Assembly: GCA_029564595.1 (NCBI GenBank)
Contig: JAKQPS010000082.1
Location: 112,558 to 176,557, forward strand
Origin: a bacterium
Lineage (GTDB): Bacteria; UBP15; UBA6099
Length of the DNA stretch: 64,000 nucleotides
Direction of reading: 5' to 3'
Shown: positions 44,100-53,535 of the stretch, piece by piece
Layout: each line of letters starts with the position of its first letter
Position numbering within the stretch: the stretch's first letter is position 1
Notes under the pieces: generated by a model
Told to the model about the DNA's origin: nothing
What the model saw: only the letters and a program-made list of their open reading frames with translations
Database searches by the model: none
Translations under genes and position numbers: made by a program

Positions 44100-45287
44100 A
44101 TGAAGAGTAGATTGAGGATGTTGTGTTCCCTCGCGATAATCACTGGGTTGGCAATGGCCGCCGGGCTGCTCGCAGGTTGCAGCCAAGCCAAGAAAGAAAA
44201 AGTTGAAGAAGTGAAAGAGCCGTACAAAATCGGAGCGATATTCGCTGTCACAGGGCGCGCCGCGCCCCTCGGCGAACCCGAAAAAGAAACCGCAGAAATG
44301 CTCGTCGCTCAGATCAATGAAGCCGGCGGGATTAACGGTCACAAACTCGAACTCATCGTCGAAGACGACGAGGGCGACGAAACAAAGTCCCTGATGGCCG
44401 CAAAAAAACTTATCGAAAAAGACCAAGTTCTTGCTGTTGTGGGCACCACGACCAGCGGAACCACCCTCGCCATCATGAAGACGTTTGAAGAAGCGCAGAC
44501 CCCGCTGGTTTCCTGCGCGGCAAGCGTGAAGATCGTCGAGCCGGTGAATCCTTGGGTGTTCAAGACCCCGCAGAGCGACAGAGACGCCGTTCTGAAAATC
44601 CTTGAATACCTCGAAGCGCAGGGCATCAACAAAATCGCTTTCATCAATGATTCCAACGCTTACGGCGTGAGCGGAAAGATTGAGATTGAAGCTCTCGCCC
44701 CGCAACGCGGCGTAGAAATAGTCGCGAAAGAGACTTTCGGCGGCGAAGACACTGACATGACGCCGCAGTTGACGAGGATTAAAGGAACGAAAGCCCAAGC
44801 CGTGATATGCTGGGGAACGAATCCCGGCCCGGCGATTGTCGCCCGCAACATGAAACAGCTTAAAATGTCCATCCCGCTCATTCAGAGCCATGGAGTGGCC
44901 AACGCTAAATTCGTCGAATTGGCAGGCGACGCTGCGGAAGGCGTGTTGTTGCCTTCAGGCCGCTTGATAGTGGCAGAGCAGCTTCCGGACGGTCATCCGC
45001 AGAAACAAATGCTTATCGACTATAAGACCGCTTACACGGGCAAGTACAACAAGCCTGTCAGCACCTTCGGCGGCCATGCGTATGACGCGATAAAGATTCT
45101 TGCCGGCGCTCTTGAAAGAGGGGGCGCGGACAAGGCGAAAATCCGCGACGAAATTGAAAACACCAAAAATTTCGTCGGAACCGCAGGCGTTTTTAATTAC
45201 TCGCCGGAAGACCATTACGGACTCGACGTGTCCGCGTTCTCCATGGTGGAGATTAAAGGCGGACAGTGGCAGCTAGTGTCTGAATGA
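44100..45287 (+). CDS. livK: Branched-chain amino acid ABC transporter substrate-binding lipoprotein, copy 1 (395 aa)
   Basis: Captures amino acids for the LivHMGF importer. The signal peptide ends in the lipobox LLAGC (Cys near residue 27), so it is a lipoprotein. The mature protein begins with the periplasmic-binding fold EPYKIGAIFAVTGRAAPLG and ...EAGGINGHKLELIVEDDEGD, typical of the Liv/Leu-Ile-Val family. AGGAG lies six bases before ATG 44100. About two thirds identical by eye to the second copy at 48141. A strong hairpin terminator lies between it and livH. Confidence 0.93.
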   Translation: MKSRLRMLCSLAIITGLAMAAGLLAGCSQAKKEKVEEVKEPYKIGAIFAVTGRAAPLGEPEKETAEMLVAQINEAGGINGHKLELIVEDDEGDETKSLMAAKKLIEKDQVLAVVGTTTSGTTLAIMKTFEEAQTPLVSCAASVKIVEPVNPWVFKTPQSDRDAVLKILEYLEAQGINKIAFINDSNAYGVSGKIEIEALAPQRGVEIVAKETFGGEDTDMTPQLTRIKGTKAQAVICWGTNPGPAIVARNMKQLKMSIPLIQSHGVANAKFVELAGDAAEGVLLPSGRLIVAEQLPDGHPQKQMLIDYKTAYTGKYNKPVSTFGGHAYDAIKILAGALERGGADKAKIRDEIENTKNFVGTAGVFNYSPEDHYGLDVSAFSMVEIKGGQWQLVSE

Positions 45288-45304
45288 ACAAGCAACTATG
45301 ATAC

Positions 45305-45343
45305 GCGGGGGCGGGGATTATGATTTCCCCGCCCCGCTTTTTT
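45305..45343 (+). terminator. Intrinsic terminator or attenuator between livK and livH
   Basis: GCGGGG(G)CGGGGA pairs with TCCCCGCCCCGC around a short TTATGATT loop, followed by six T. It sits between a binding-protein gene and its permease, where partial termination would give more LivK than transporter. Confidence 0.85.
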
Positions 45344-45352
45344 AAGGCATCG

Positions 45353-46249
45353 ATGACTATAACAGAGCAGATTTTGCAGTATGTTTTGAGCGGATTGGTG
45401 ATGGGCAGCAGCTATGCTCTTATTGCTCTCGGTTTCACCATAATATATAACGGAACCAACATCATTAACTTTGCGCAGGGGGAATTTGTCGTAATCGGCA
45501 GCCTGCTGATGGTGACAATGACGGAAGTCTACGAGCTTCCGATGCCGCTGGCGTTTATTATAGCCGTGGCCGGCACTGCGCTAGTGGCTTTCGCGCTTCA
45601 ACGTCTTGCCATTCATCCTCTTAGAAACTCCAATGCGATGACCCTGATAATCGTGACAATCGGCGCGTCTATAGTTTTGCGCGGCATATCCATGTTTATT
45701 TGGGGAAAAGACGCATACGCTATGAGGCATTTCAGCGGAGAAGAGCCGATTGAAATTTTTGGAGCCACCATTCTCCCTCAAAGTTTCTGGGTTTTCGGGA
45801 TAACTATAGCGGCGGTTGTGTTGCTCCAGTTGTTTTACAGGAAAACGCTTATGGGAAAGGCGATGCTTGCAACCGCCGTAAATAAAACGGCCGCCAGACT
45901 CATGGGTATAAATGTCGAGAATGTGCTTTTAATATCATTCGTGGTCAGCGGAGCGCTTGGCGCGACCGCCGGAATCATCATCGCTCCATTAAATTTAGCC
46001 AAATACGACGCGGGAGTCATGCTGGGCCTGAAAGGATTCTGCGCTTGCATTTTAGGCGGGCTTGGCAGCAGCGGCGGCGCTATAATAGGCGGAATCCTTC
46101 TCGGCATTATAGAGGCCCTCGGCGCGGGACTTATTTCTTCCAGCTATCGCGACGCAATCGCGTTCGTCATCCTTCTGTTGGTTTTGTTCGTGAGACCGCA
46201 GGGTTTGGCCCCTCTCAAAGAGATGATGATGGGGCAGGAAAAACAGTAA
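45353..46249 (+). CDS. livH: Branched-chain amino acid ABC transporter permease LivH (298 aa)
   Basis: Inner-membrane permease of about eight helices. ALGFTIIYNGTNIINFAQGEF (about 27-47) is the family start, and GAIIGGILLGIIEALGAGL near the C-terminus is the EAA-like region. The start is ATG 45353, just after the T-run of the terminator and with AAGG five bases upstream; a start inside the terminator hairpin (45320) is rejected. Its stop overlaps the livM start (TAATG). Confidence 0.93.
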   Translation: MTITEQILQYVLSGLVMGSSYALIALGFTIIYNGTNIINFAQGEFVVIGSLLMVTMTEVYELPMPLAFIIAVAGTALVAFALQRLAIHPLRNSNAMTLIIVTIGASIVLRGISMFIWGKDAYAMRHFSGEEPIEIFGATILPQSFWVFGITIAAVVLLQLFYRKTLMGKAMLATAVNKTAARLMGINVENVLLISFVVSGALGATAGIIIAPLNLAKYDAGVMLGLKGFCACILGGLGSSGGAIIGGILLGIIEALGAGLISSSYRDAIAFVILLLVLFVRPQGLAPLKEMMMGQEKQ

Positions 46250-47250
46250 TGAAATCTTTGTTAAAAAATGATTACGGGATTCTGGTCGCGTTGATGTTCG
46301 TTCTAGCCGCTCCGCCGATACTTGTCAAATTCGGGGCGATGAATTCTTACTATATCAGCATTCTTATCTTTATGGCTTTGAATACGATGATTGCCGTGGG
46401 GTTGAACCTTTTAGTCTGTCACGCCGGCCAGATATCTCTCGGACACGCCGCATTCTACGGAATAGGCGCTTATACGTCCGCGATTTTGACCGTGGTTTAC
46501 GGTTGCCCGCTATGGGTGGATGTTATCGCGGCTATGGTTCTGTCCGGAGTCATCGCTTATCTGGTCGGCGCGCCCACTCTGAAGTTGAAAGGGCACTATC
46601 TGGCTGTGGCGACGATGGGCCTCGGCATAATAGCTTTCATCGTTATGAACGAGTGGCATTCCGTCACGGAAGGCCCTTCGGGAATCGTAGGGATTCCCCG
46701 TCTGAAGATTTTTGAAACCGTCATGAGGACGGATATGCAGGTGTATTACCTGTATTGGGCCATAGCTTTAATTGTTATTTTGGTGGCGATTAACATATTG
46801 AATTCCAGAGTCGGCAGGGCTTTGCGCGCGTTGCACGGAAGCGAGACGGCGGCGGCGGCTATGGGAGTGAATGTTAATTCCTACAAACTTAAAGTGTTTG
46901 TAATCAGCGCCGTGTTTGCCGGGCTTGCCGGAAGCTTGTACGCGCACTACATGACTTTCATAAGCCCTCCTTCTTTCGGGCTTCAGTTCTCGATAATGCT
47001 CGTGCTGATGATAATAGTCGGCGGAGCAGAGACCATCTGGGGCGCTTTGATCGGGGCGGTTCTGATAACGTCTATGAGAGCGTTTCTCGGAGAGGCTCTC
47101 GGCGCGTATAAAGACTACGATGTGATTGTCTACGGGCTTGTAATGATGGTGGTAATGATATTCATACCGGCTGGATTGGCGGGCGGAGTCTCCATTATCG
47201 CGCGAAAACTGAAGCGCGGTTCCGCTCAGCCTGAAGAGATCGGCGCATGA
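46249..47250 (+). CDS. livM: Branched-chain amino acid ABC transporter permease LivM (333 aa)
   Basis: Second permease. VGLNLLVCHAGQISLGHAAFYGIGAYT is the LivM N-terminal signature, and SIMLVLMIIVGGAETIWGALIGA the C-terminal conserved region. Start ATG overlaps the livH stop. Many hydrophobic helices. Confidence 0.94.
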   Translation: MKSLLKNDYGILVALMFVLAAPPILVKFGAMNSYYISILIFMALNTMIAVGLNLLVCHAGQISLGHAAFYGIGAYTSAILTVVYGCPLWVDVIAAMVLSGVIAYLVGAPTLKLKGHYLAVATMGLGIIAFIVMNEWHSVTEGPSGIVGIPRLKIFETVMRTDMQVYYLYWAIALIVILVAINILNSRVGRALRALHGSETAAAAMGVNVNSYKLKVFVISAVFAGLAGSLYAHYMTFISPPSFGLQFSIMLVLMIIVGGAETIWGALIGAVLITSMRAFLGEALGAYKDYDVIVYGLVMMVVMIFIPAGLAGGVSIIARKLKRGSAQPEEIGA

Positions 47251-47274
47251 AACTCTTTTAGGGGACGGCTGTAT

Positions 47275-48084
47275 ATGGCATTCGCTAGAGGCTCCGATAA
47301 ACAAACATTCGACGGACCTCTGCTTAACGTGCGGAATCTCACCATCAGGTTCGGCGGGCTGATAGCCGTAAACGATGTGAGCTTCAGCGTGAGATCGGGT
47401 TGTGTAAAGGCGATAATCGGCCCGAACGGCGCGGGCAAAACGACCATCTTCAATCTGATAAGCGGCATTTACAAACCTGCGTCGGGCGAGATATTTCTGA
47501 GGAACCACAGGCTGGACAAGATGCCGATGCACATGATGGCCGAACTGGGGCTGAGCCGCACTTTCCAGAACGTTCAGTTGTTTCACAATATGAGCGTTCT
47601 GGAAAACGCGATGGTGGGCTGTCACACTAGAACTAGGGCAGATTTGCTGCCTTCGATTCTGAGGACGCCGGGCATGAGGCGCGAAGAGCGCGAGTCTCGC
47701 GAGTGCGCGATGGAGAATCTTGAAAAAGTCGGGCTTGCCGGATTTGCGGATTTGCCGGCAGGCTCTTTGCCTTTCGGCAAGCAGAGAGTTCTGGAAATAG
47801 CCCGCGCTCTTGCGAGCGACCCGGAACTGCTTCTGCTCGACGAGCCTGCCGCGGGACTAAACACGACCGAGACCGGCGAAGTGGGCGAGATTATCACCTC
47901 GCTCAAGGAAAAAGGAATGACTATTCTGCTTGTAGAGCATGACATGAGCCTCGTGATGAACATTTCCGACGAGGTTGTCGTAGTGGACTACGGGAAAAAG
48001 ATTGCCGAAGGAACGCCGACTGAGGTGCAGAACGACGCAAAGGTTGTATCGGCGTATCTCGGAGCGGACTTGGAAGCGGTATAA
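47275..48084 (+). CDS. livG: Branched-chain amino acid ABC transporter ATP-binding protein LivG (269 aa)
   Basis: ATPase subunit. Walker A GPNGAGKTT, signature segment LPFGKQRVLEIARAL (in place of LSYGQQR), Walker B LLLLDEPAAGL, and H-loop VEHDMSLV. The insertion CHTRTRADLLPSILRTPGMRREER after Walker A is typical LivG. AGGGGA lies about 12 bases upstream of ATG 47275. Confidence 0.94.
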   Translation: MAFARGSDKQTFDGPLLNVRNLTIRFGGLIAVNDVSFSVRSGCVKAIIGPNGAGKTTIFNLISGIYKPASGEIFLRNHRLDKMPMHMMAELGLSRTFQNVQLFHNMSVLENAMVGCHTRTRADLLPSILRTPGMRREERESRECAMENLEKVGLAGFADLPAGSLPFGKQRVLEIARALASDPELLLLDEPAAGLNTTETGEVGEIITSLKEKGMTILLVEHDMSLVMNISDEVVVVDYGKKIAEGTPTEVQNDAKVVSAYLGADLEAV

Positions 48085-48140
48085 AGTTTGCGGACTCGAT
48101 CAAATTGTCCGTTCCTATAAGGAGCGGCACGGGAGGCAAT

Positions 48141-49325
48141 ATGAAAAGGAACAGGTTTGGCGTGTTTTGTTCGACCGCTCTCAGCGTTGCGATACTCGCG
48201 CTCGCGCTGAGCGGGTGTTCGGGCGATAAGGGCGCAAAGAAGGAAGAATCCGCCGAACCTTATAAAATCGGCGCGATATTTTCCGTCACGGGCAGAGGCG
48301 CTCCCATCGGCCAGCCCGAAAGGGAAACCGCCGAGCTTATGCGCGATCAGATTAACGCGGCGGGCGGAATCAACGGAAGAATGATAGAGCTTATCGTCGA
48401 AGACGACGAAGGCGACGAGACCAAAGCTATGATGGCCGCGAAGAAACTTATCGAGAAGGACGGAGTCATTGCCATTATCGGCCCCAGCCTCAGCGGCCCG
48501 ACCCTTGCTATTTCGCAATATGTGGCGGAAGCTCAGGTCCCGATGGTCGCATGCGCAGCCAGTGTTAAAATTGTCGATCCGGTCAACCCTTGGGTTTTCC
48601 AAGTGGCTCTTACAGACAGGCATTCCGTAAACAAAATTCTCACCTATCTTACATCGCAGGGCATAAACAAAATCGCTTTCATCAACGACAGCAACGCCTA
48701 CGGGGTTAGCGGCAAGGCTGAGATGACTGCTTTGGCTCCGAAGAAAGGCGTCGAGGTCGTGGCATGGGAGGCGTTCGGCGGCGAAGACACCGACATGACT
48801 CCTCAACTGACCCGCGTGAAGGCTTCCGGCGCGGAGGCCATCGTGGTATGGGGAACCAATCCCGGCCCCGCCGTCATTACCAGAAATATGAAACAGTTGA
48901 AGATGACTATTCCTCTGGTGCAGAGCCACGGCGTCGCGAACATGAAGTACATCGAGCTTTCGGGCGATTCCTCAGAGGGCGTTGTTCTGCCCGCAGGCCG
49001 CCTCATCGTCGCGAATCAACTTCCTGATTCTGATCCGCAGAAACAGATTCTCCTCGATTATACCAAAGCCTTCACCGAGAAATACAACAAACCTCCCGAC
49101 CATTACGGCGGGCATGGATACGACGCGATTATGCTGACCGCGAAAGCCGTCGAGAAAGCCGGCGCGGATAGATCTCTCATCAGAGAGACTTTAGAGAAAA
49201 CAACAGGATTCATCGGCACGGACGGGATTTTCAACATCACGCCTGAAGACCATAATGGTTTATCTGAGGATTCTTTCGTGATGGTTCGCGTCGAGAACGG
49301 GCAATGGAAGCTTCTCGATCAGTAA
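48141..49325 (+). CDS. livK: Branched-chain amino acid ABC transporter substrate-binding lipoprotein, copy 2 (394 aa)
   Basis: Second binding protein, with lipobox LALSGC and the same fold opening EPYKIGAIFSVTGRGAPIG. GGEDTDMTPQLTRVK and the motif RNMKQLKM are shared with copy 1. GGAGG lies about four bases before ATG 48141. Its position between livG and livF is unusual. It may bind a different amino acid, giving the transporter two specificities. Confidence 0.92.
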   Translation: MKRNRFGVFCSTALSVAILALALSGCSGDKGAKKEESAEPYKIGAIFSVTGRGAPIGQPERETAELMRDQINAAGGINGRMIELIVEDDEGDETKAMMAAKKLIEKDGVIAIIGPSLSGPTLAISQYVAEAQVPMVACAASVKIVDPVNPWVFQVALTDRHSVNKILTYLTSQGINKIAFINDSNAYGVSGKAEMTALAPKKGVEVVAWEAFGGEDTDMTPQLTRVKASGAEAIVVWGTNPGPAVITRNMKQLKMTIPLVQSHGVANMKYIELSGDSSEGVVLPAGRLIVANQLPDSDPQKQILLDYTKAFTEKYNKPPDHYGGHGYDAIMLTAKAVEKAGADRSLIRETLEKTTGFIGTDGIFNITPEDHNGLSEDSFVMVRVENGQWKLLDQ

Positions 49326-49400
49326 TTAGCTTCGCTGCGCGATAGTTTGTGAATGACGCGATTTGTTTTTTGATTTTGCTCAACGAAGGCGTTGCGGGTT

Positions 49401-50138
49401 ATGCTGAAAGTTAAAAGCGTCAGAGCCGGATACGGCGCTATCAGAGCCTTGAAGGGCGTGTCTTTCCATGTGAATGAAGGGGAAATAGTCACGCTTATCG
49501 GAGCGAATGGAGCGGGCAAGAGCACGCTTCTGAACACGATCTCAGGGCTGGTCAGATCGACGGCGGGCGAGATTCTCCTCAGAGACAAGCCCATTCACAA
49601 GATGACTCCGGCTCAGATCGTCAGGCAGGGGATTTCTCAATCCCCGGAAGGCAGGCAGGTTTTCGCCTCTCTCAGCGTGCGCGACAATTTGATTCTGGGA
49701 GCCTATCCTCGGATGAGAAGTTCCACTCGCGCGGAAATCGCTCAGGACCTTGAACATGTCGAACAGCTTTTTCCCATTCTCAAGGAAAGAGACCGCCAGT
49801 CGGCGGGAACCCTCAGCGGCGGAGAACAGCAGATGCTAGCTATCGGCCGCAGCCTAATGGCGAAGCCGCGCATTCTCCTTCTCGACGAACCCACTATGGG
49901 GCTTGCCCCGATAATTACCGCCGAGATTCTTAAAACTGTCCGCAGGCTCCGCGATGAAGAGGGCGTCACCATAGTCCTCATCGAACAGAACGCGCGGGCG
50001 GCTCTCTCTATTGCCGACAGGGGATATGTCCTCGAAACAGGCCGCGTCTCTCTCGAAGGCAAAGTGGAAGAACTCTTGGAAAACAGCGAAGTAAAACGCG
50101 CGTACCTCGGAAAAGGGTACAAGGAGGTCTGGGAATAA
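49401..50138 (+). CDS. livF: Branched-chain amino acid ABC transporter ATP-binding protein LivF (245 aa)
   Basis: Second ATPase. Walker A GANGAGKST, signature LSGGEQQMLAIGRSL, Walker B LLLDEPTMGLAP, and switch His replaced by the usual LivF IEQNAR. Start MLKVKSVRAGYGAIRALKG is typical. The ribosome site is weak. Its stop overlaps the start of the second paaK gene by one base (TAATG). Confidence 0.94.
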   Translation: MLKVKSVRAGYGAIRALKGVSFHVNEGEIVTLIGANGAGKSTLLNTISGLVRSTAGEILLRDKPIHKMTPAQIVRQGISQSPEGRQVFASLSVRDNLILGAYPRMRSSTRAEIAQDLEHVEQLFPILKERDRQSAGTLSGGEQQMLAIGRSLMAKPRILLLDEPTMGLAPIITAEILKTVRRLRDEEGVTIVLIEQNARAALSIADRGYVLETGRVSLEGKVEELLENSEVKRAYLGKGYKEVWE

Positions 50139-51448
50139 TGCCGATCTTCGACAAAGATGCCGAATTGATGAAACGCGGCGAAATCAGGCAGTTGCAGCTA
50201 GAGCGCCTTCAGGCAATCGTCTTTCGCTGCCACAAAAGCGTTTCCTTCTATCGGAAAAAATTCGAGAACGCCGCGCTCACCCCGGACGACATTCAGTCGC
50301 TCGACGACATCTCTCGTCTGCCTTTCACTACCAAGGCGGACCTCCGCGACAGCTACCCTTATGGCATGTTCGCCGTCCCGCTGCGCGAAATTGTTAGGAT
50401 ACATTCTTCCAGCGGCGCCACTGGCCTTCCGACCGTCGTAGGCTACACCAGAAACGACCTTAAAAACTGGAGCGTCCTGTGCGCCCGCATCATGTTCGCC
50501 GCCGGCGTGACCGCTGACGATGTTGTTCAGATAGCCTTTGACTACGGCATATTTACCGGCGCGTTCGGAATCCATCAGGGCGCAGAACGCATCGGCGCTT
50601 CCGTCATCCCCACCTCCGTCGGCAACACCGACAGGCAGATTAAAATCATTCAGGACTACAAGACGACCGCTTTGGCATGCACCCCAGCTTACGCGCTCGG
50701 CCTTGCCGAAAAAATGGCCGAGTCTGGCGTAGACCCGAACACCACCTCTCTCAAAATCGGCCTTTTCGGAGGCGAACCGTGGTCCGAATCGACCCGCGCA
50801 AAAATTGAAGACAAGCTTTTTATTCGCGCTATGGACAATTACGGAATAAGCGAAGTCCTTGGCCCCGGCGTCGCGGGCGAGTGCGAAGCCCGCTCCGGCC
50901 TTCACATCAACGAAGACCATTTCTACGCTGAAATAATCAATCCCGACACTCTCGAAAAACTCCCGGACGGCGTCGAAGGCGAACTCGTCCTCACCACTTT
51001 GACCAAAGAAGGCTTTCCGCTCATTCGTTACCGCACCGGCGACATCACAAAACTGAACACTGAGAAATGTTCCTGCGGCCGCGAACTAGCCAGAATGTCG
51101 AGAGTCTTTTGCAGAGCTGACGACACCATTATCGTTCGCGGGATAAATATCTATCCCGCCAGAGTCGAATCTCTGATAAAAACTCCAGAAGGCATATTGC
51201 CGGAATACCAGATAATCGTTGAAAACGTGGATTCTCAGGATCAGGTTCAGTTGCTCATAGAGGTTACCGAAGAACTATTCTTGGACGAGATGAGACGACT
51301 GAGGGAATACCATCTTAACTTGGAAAAAACACTCAAAGCCTCGCTCGGACTGGCAATCAAGGCGAAACTAGTGGAGCCGAAAGCGATTCCCCGCGAAGGA
51401 GGCTCCATCAAACGCATCGTCGACCGCCGATCAAACAATAGTTGTTGA
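50138..51448 (+). CDS. Phenylacetate-CoA ligase family protein, second copy (436 aa)
   Basis: Same family as the gene at 42174: HSSSGATGLPTV (89-100), YGISEVLGPGVAGEC, YRTGDITKLNTEKCSCGR and INIYPARVESLI. Coupled to livF, so it belongs to the transporter operon. The two ligases bracket the liv genes and probably have different acid preferences. A terminator follows at 51565. Confidence 0.9.
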   Translation: MPIFDKDAELMKRGEIRQLQLERLQAIVFRCHKSVSFYRKKFENAALTPDDIQSLDDISRLPFTTKADLRDSYPYGMFAVPLREIVRIHSSSGATGLPTVVGYTRNDLKNWSVLCARIMFAAGVTADDVVQIAFDYGIFTGAFGIHQGAERIGASVIPTSVGNTDRQIKIIQDYKTTALACTPAYALGLAEKMAESGVDPNTTSLKIGLFGGEPWSESTRAKIEDKLFIRAMDNYGISEVLGPGVAGECEARSGLHINEDHFYAEIINPDTLEKLPDGVEGELVLTTLTKEGFPLIRYRTGDITKLNTEKCSCGRELARMSRVFCRADDTIIVRGINIYPARVESLIKTPEGILPEYQIIVENVDSQDQVQLLIEVTEELFLDEMRRLREYHLNLEKTLKASLGLAIKAKLVEPKAIPREGGSIKRIVDRRSNNSC

Positions 51449-51564
51449 CGTTTTAGGCAAGATTATAATGCCTTTTCATATATGGTTGCGCTAATCAAAA
51501 ATCTTGCTTTTCGAGAAGCGGGCTCAACGCAAACTCATCGAATATTGACATAAAACTAGACAAT

Positions 51565-51595
51565 AAAAAAAGCCTCTTTCCAGAGGCTTTTTTAT
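51565..51595. terminator. Bidirectional terminator between paaK copy 2 and the acyl-CoA dehydrogenase
   Basis: AGCCTCT pairs with AGAGGCT around a TTCC loop, with A-run before and T-run after, so it can stop transcription from both sides. The flanking genes converge. Confidence 0.85.
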
Positions 51596-51629
51596 TCTGC
51601 TAAATTGACTCAGTATCGCATTCTGCAAA

Positions 51630-53492
51630 TCAAACTTCGAGCATTGCTTCGAGAGCGCTTTTGTCTCCCGTGTTGAACATGAAATCCTTTGCGAAAACAT
51701 CAGGAAGAATATTCGAGCAGAAGAACTGGGCGGTCTTGATTTTATTGAAGTAGAATTTGGCGTCCGCGTTGTCTTCCCGCACCGCTTTTTTCTTGTCGTC
51801 GTCATCCGCGCCTTTGGCGCTGTAAATGGCTTCAAGTTTATCGCCCGCGACTTTTGCCTGCTCCAGCATCAGATAAGCGCAGACGATGTGACCGAATATG
51901 AAGAGGAACGGCGTGGCGCAGAGCACAGGATAATATGGGTCTTGTTTGCCAAGCTTAGGAAGCTTTGCCGTAATGCCCGCCAATTTGTCTCTGGCTTTTC
52001 CAAGCGTGTCAACGCCGGACGAGAGGAGCGGGTTGTCCTTGTTGTCGGCGAGGAACTTATTCAGCTCCATCAAGAAGCTCATCAGCACCATGCCGCCCTT
52101 CATCCCGACTTTTCTTCCCAGCAGATCAAGAGCCTGAATGCCTGTCGTGCCTTCATAAATATTCGTAATCTTCACATCCCGGTAATACTGTTCGAGAGGA
52201 TATTCGCGGCAATATCCGTAGCCGCCAAGAACCATAATGCCCAGTCCGGTCACATCGTTTGCCACTTCGGTGCAGTACGCCTTGCAGATGGGGGTGAGCA
52301 GTTCGAGGTAGCCGTGATACTTCTCTTTTTCTTTCGGGTCGTCGGCGCACATGGCAAAATCGGAGTAGTACGCGGCGCGGTATAGCAGGGCGCGAGTGGC
52401 CTCCGTGTACGCCTTCATCGTCATGAGCATCCGGCGGATGTCCGGATGTTTGACTATGGCGACGCGCGGCGCGTTCACGTCCGCCATATTCAGAATGTCG
52501 ACGCCCTGAATTCTTTCGTTGGCGTACGCGAGAGCTTCCTGATACGCCTGTCCGCTCTGAGACATCGCCTGCACGCCGACGCCTATCCGCGCCTCGTTCA
52601 TCATCTGGAACATCGCAACGATGCCTTTGTTCTTCTGTCCTATCAGCCAGCCTTGGCACTTTCCGTTCTCGCCGAAATTCAGCGTGCAAGTGGGCGAGCC
52701 GTGAATGCCCATTTTCTTTTCAATCCCGCCGCACGCCACGTCATTTGATTCGCCGAGCGAGCCGTCCGCGTTAATCTTGAATTTCGGAACGATGAACAGG
52801 CTGATGCCCTTCATGCCGGGCGCTTCTCCGTCCACGTGCGCCAGAACGAGGTGGATAATATTTTCAGTTATATCCTGATCGCCCGAAGTGATAAACGACT
52901 TCGTGCCGGAAATCATATAGAAGCCATCGGGCGCGGAAGGGTCCGGCTTGGCGGAAGTCTTAAGATCGCCTACCGCGCTCCCGGCGGACGGTTCCGTCAG
53001 GCACATCGTTCCCGCCCACTTGCCTGACACCATTTTATCAATGTACAAAGCTCTTTGTTCGTCCGTTCCGAAGCTCTCAATGACATGCGCCGCGGCGCGG
53101 GTGAGGCCGGGCGTCATCATGAAAGTCTCGCAGGCCCCAACGAACGCTTCTCCGATGGCAATGCCGACAACCGACGGAAAACCGCCCCCGCCGTATTCCG
53201 GATTCCCCGTCGGCGCGACCCACCCGTTATCGCAATACTCCTGATAGACGGGAATCTGGTCGGCCGGAACGCTTACCTTTTGTGTTGCCGGGTCATACTT
53301 CGCTCCGATTTCATCCGCGTTCTTGTTCAACGGCGCAATCTTCTCAGTAGCGAACCTTATCGCTTGGTCTATCACCATGTCGCAGTCTTCCGGGCCGTAA
53401 TCTTTGAAGGCCTGAAGCGATAGTGTTTTGTTGAAATCCAGAACTTCTTTGATGATGAACTGAGCGTCTCTTTTGTCAAAGCGGTATGCCAT
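51630..53492 (-). CDS. Acyl-CoA dehydrogenase, large DmdC-like subgroup (620 aa)
   Basis: FAD-dependent dehydrogenation of an acyl-CoA at the alpha-beta position. CLTEPSAGSAVGDLKT (164-179) is the FAD/substrate loop; YRDVKITNIYEGTTGIQALDLLGRK (437-461) is the C-terminal signature and contains the Glu region of this subgroup. Extra N- and C-terminal helical domains make it 620 residues, as in 3-methylmercaptopropionyl-CoA-dehydrogenase-like and related enzymes. GGAGG lies six bases before the ATG. Separate operon from the liv genes, convergent with them. A promoter and a palindrome lie upstream (53536-53572). Substrate inferred to be a branched or short acyl-CoA. Confidence 0.9.
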   Translation of the reverse strand: MAYRFDKRDAQFIIKEVLDFNKTLSLQAFKDYGPEDCDMVIDQAIRFATEKIAPLNKNADEIGAKYDPATQKVSVPADQIPVYQEYCDNGWVAPTGNPEYGGGGFPSVVGIAIGEAFVGACETFMMTPGLTRAAAHVIESFGTDEQRALYIDKMVSGKWAGTMCLTEPSAGSAVGDLKTSAKPDPSAPDGFYMISGTKSFITSGDQDITENIIHLVLAHVDGEAPGMKGISLFIVPKFKINADGSLGESNDVACGGIEKKMGIHGSPTCTLNFGENGKCQGWLIGQKNKGIVAMFQMMNEARIGVGVQAMSQSGQAYQEALAYANERIQGVDILNMADVNAPRVAIVKHPDIRRMLMTMKAYTEATRALLYRAAYYSDFAMCADDPKEKEKYHGYLELLTPICKAYCTEVANDVTGLGIMVLGGYGYCREYPLEQYYRDVKITNIYEGTTGIQALDLLGRKVGMKGGMVLMSFLMELNKFLADNKDNPLLSSGVDTLGKARDKLAGITAKLPKLGKQDPYYPVLCATPFLFIFGHIVCAYLMLEQAKVAGDKLEAIYSAKGADDDDKKKAVREDNADAKFYFNKIKTAQFFCSNILPDVFAKDFMFNTGDKSALEAMLEV

Positions 53493-53535
53493 ATCGTTCC
53501 TCCATTATTATTGATGCGAACTTTTTGAGTGACAT

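Noticed and set aside
43776..44891. 371-codon antisense frame over the ACT and livK genes (and a similar one at 47988-48929)
   Set aside because: Antisense shadows of well-supported genes; composition is Arg/His-rich as is typical of such frames.
45320..45352. Upstream start for livH
   Set aside because: It lies inside the terminator hairpin; ATG 45353 has a ribosome site and gives the normal length.
46768..47625. 285-codon antisense frame over livM/livG
   Set aside because: Shadow frame; livM and livG are both complete and conserved.
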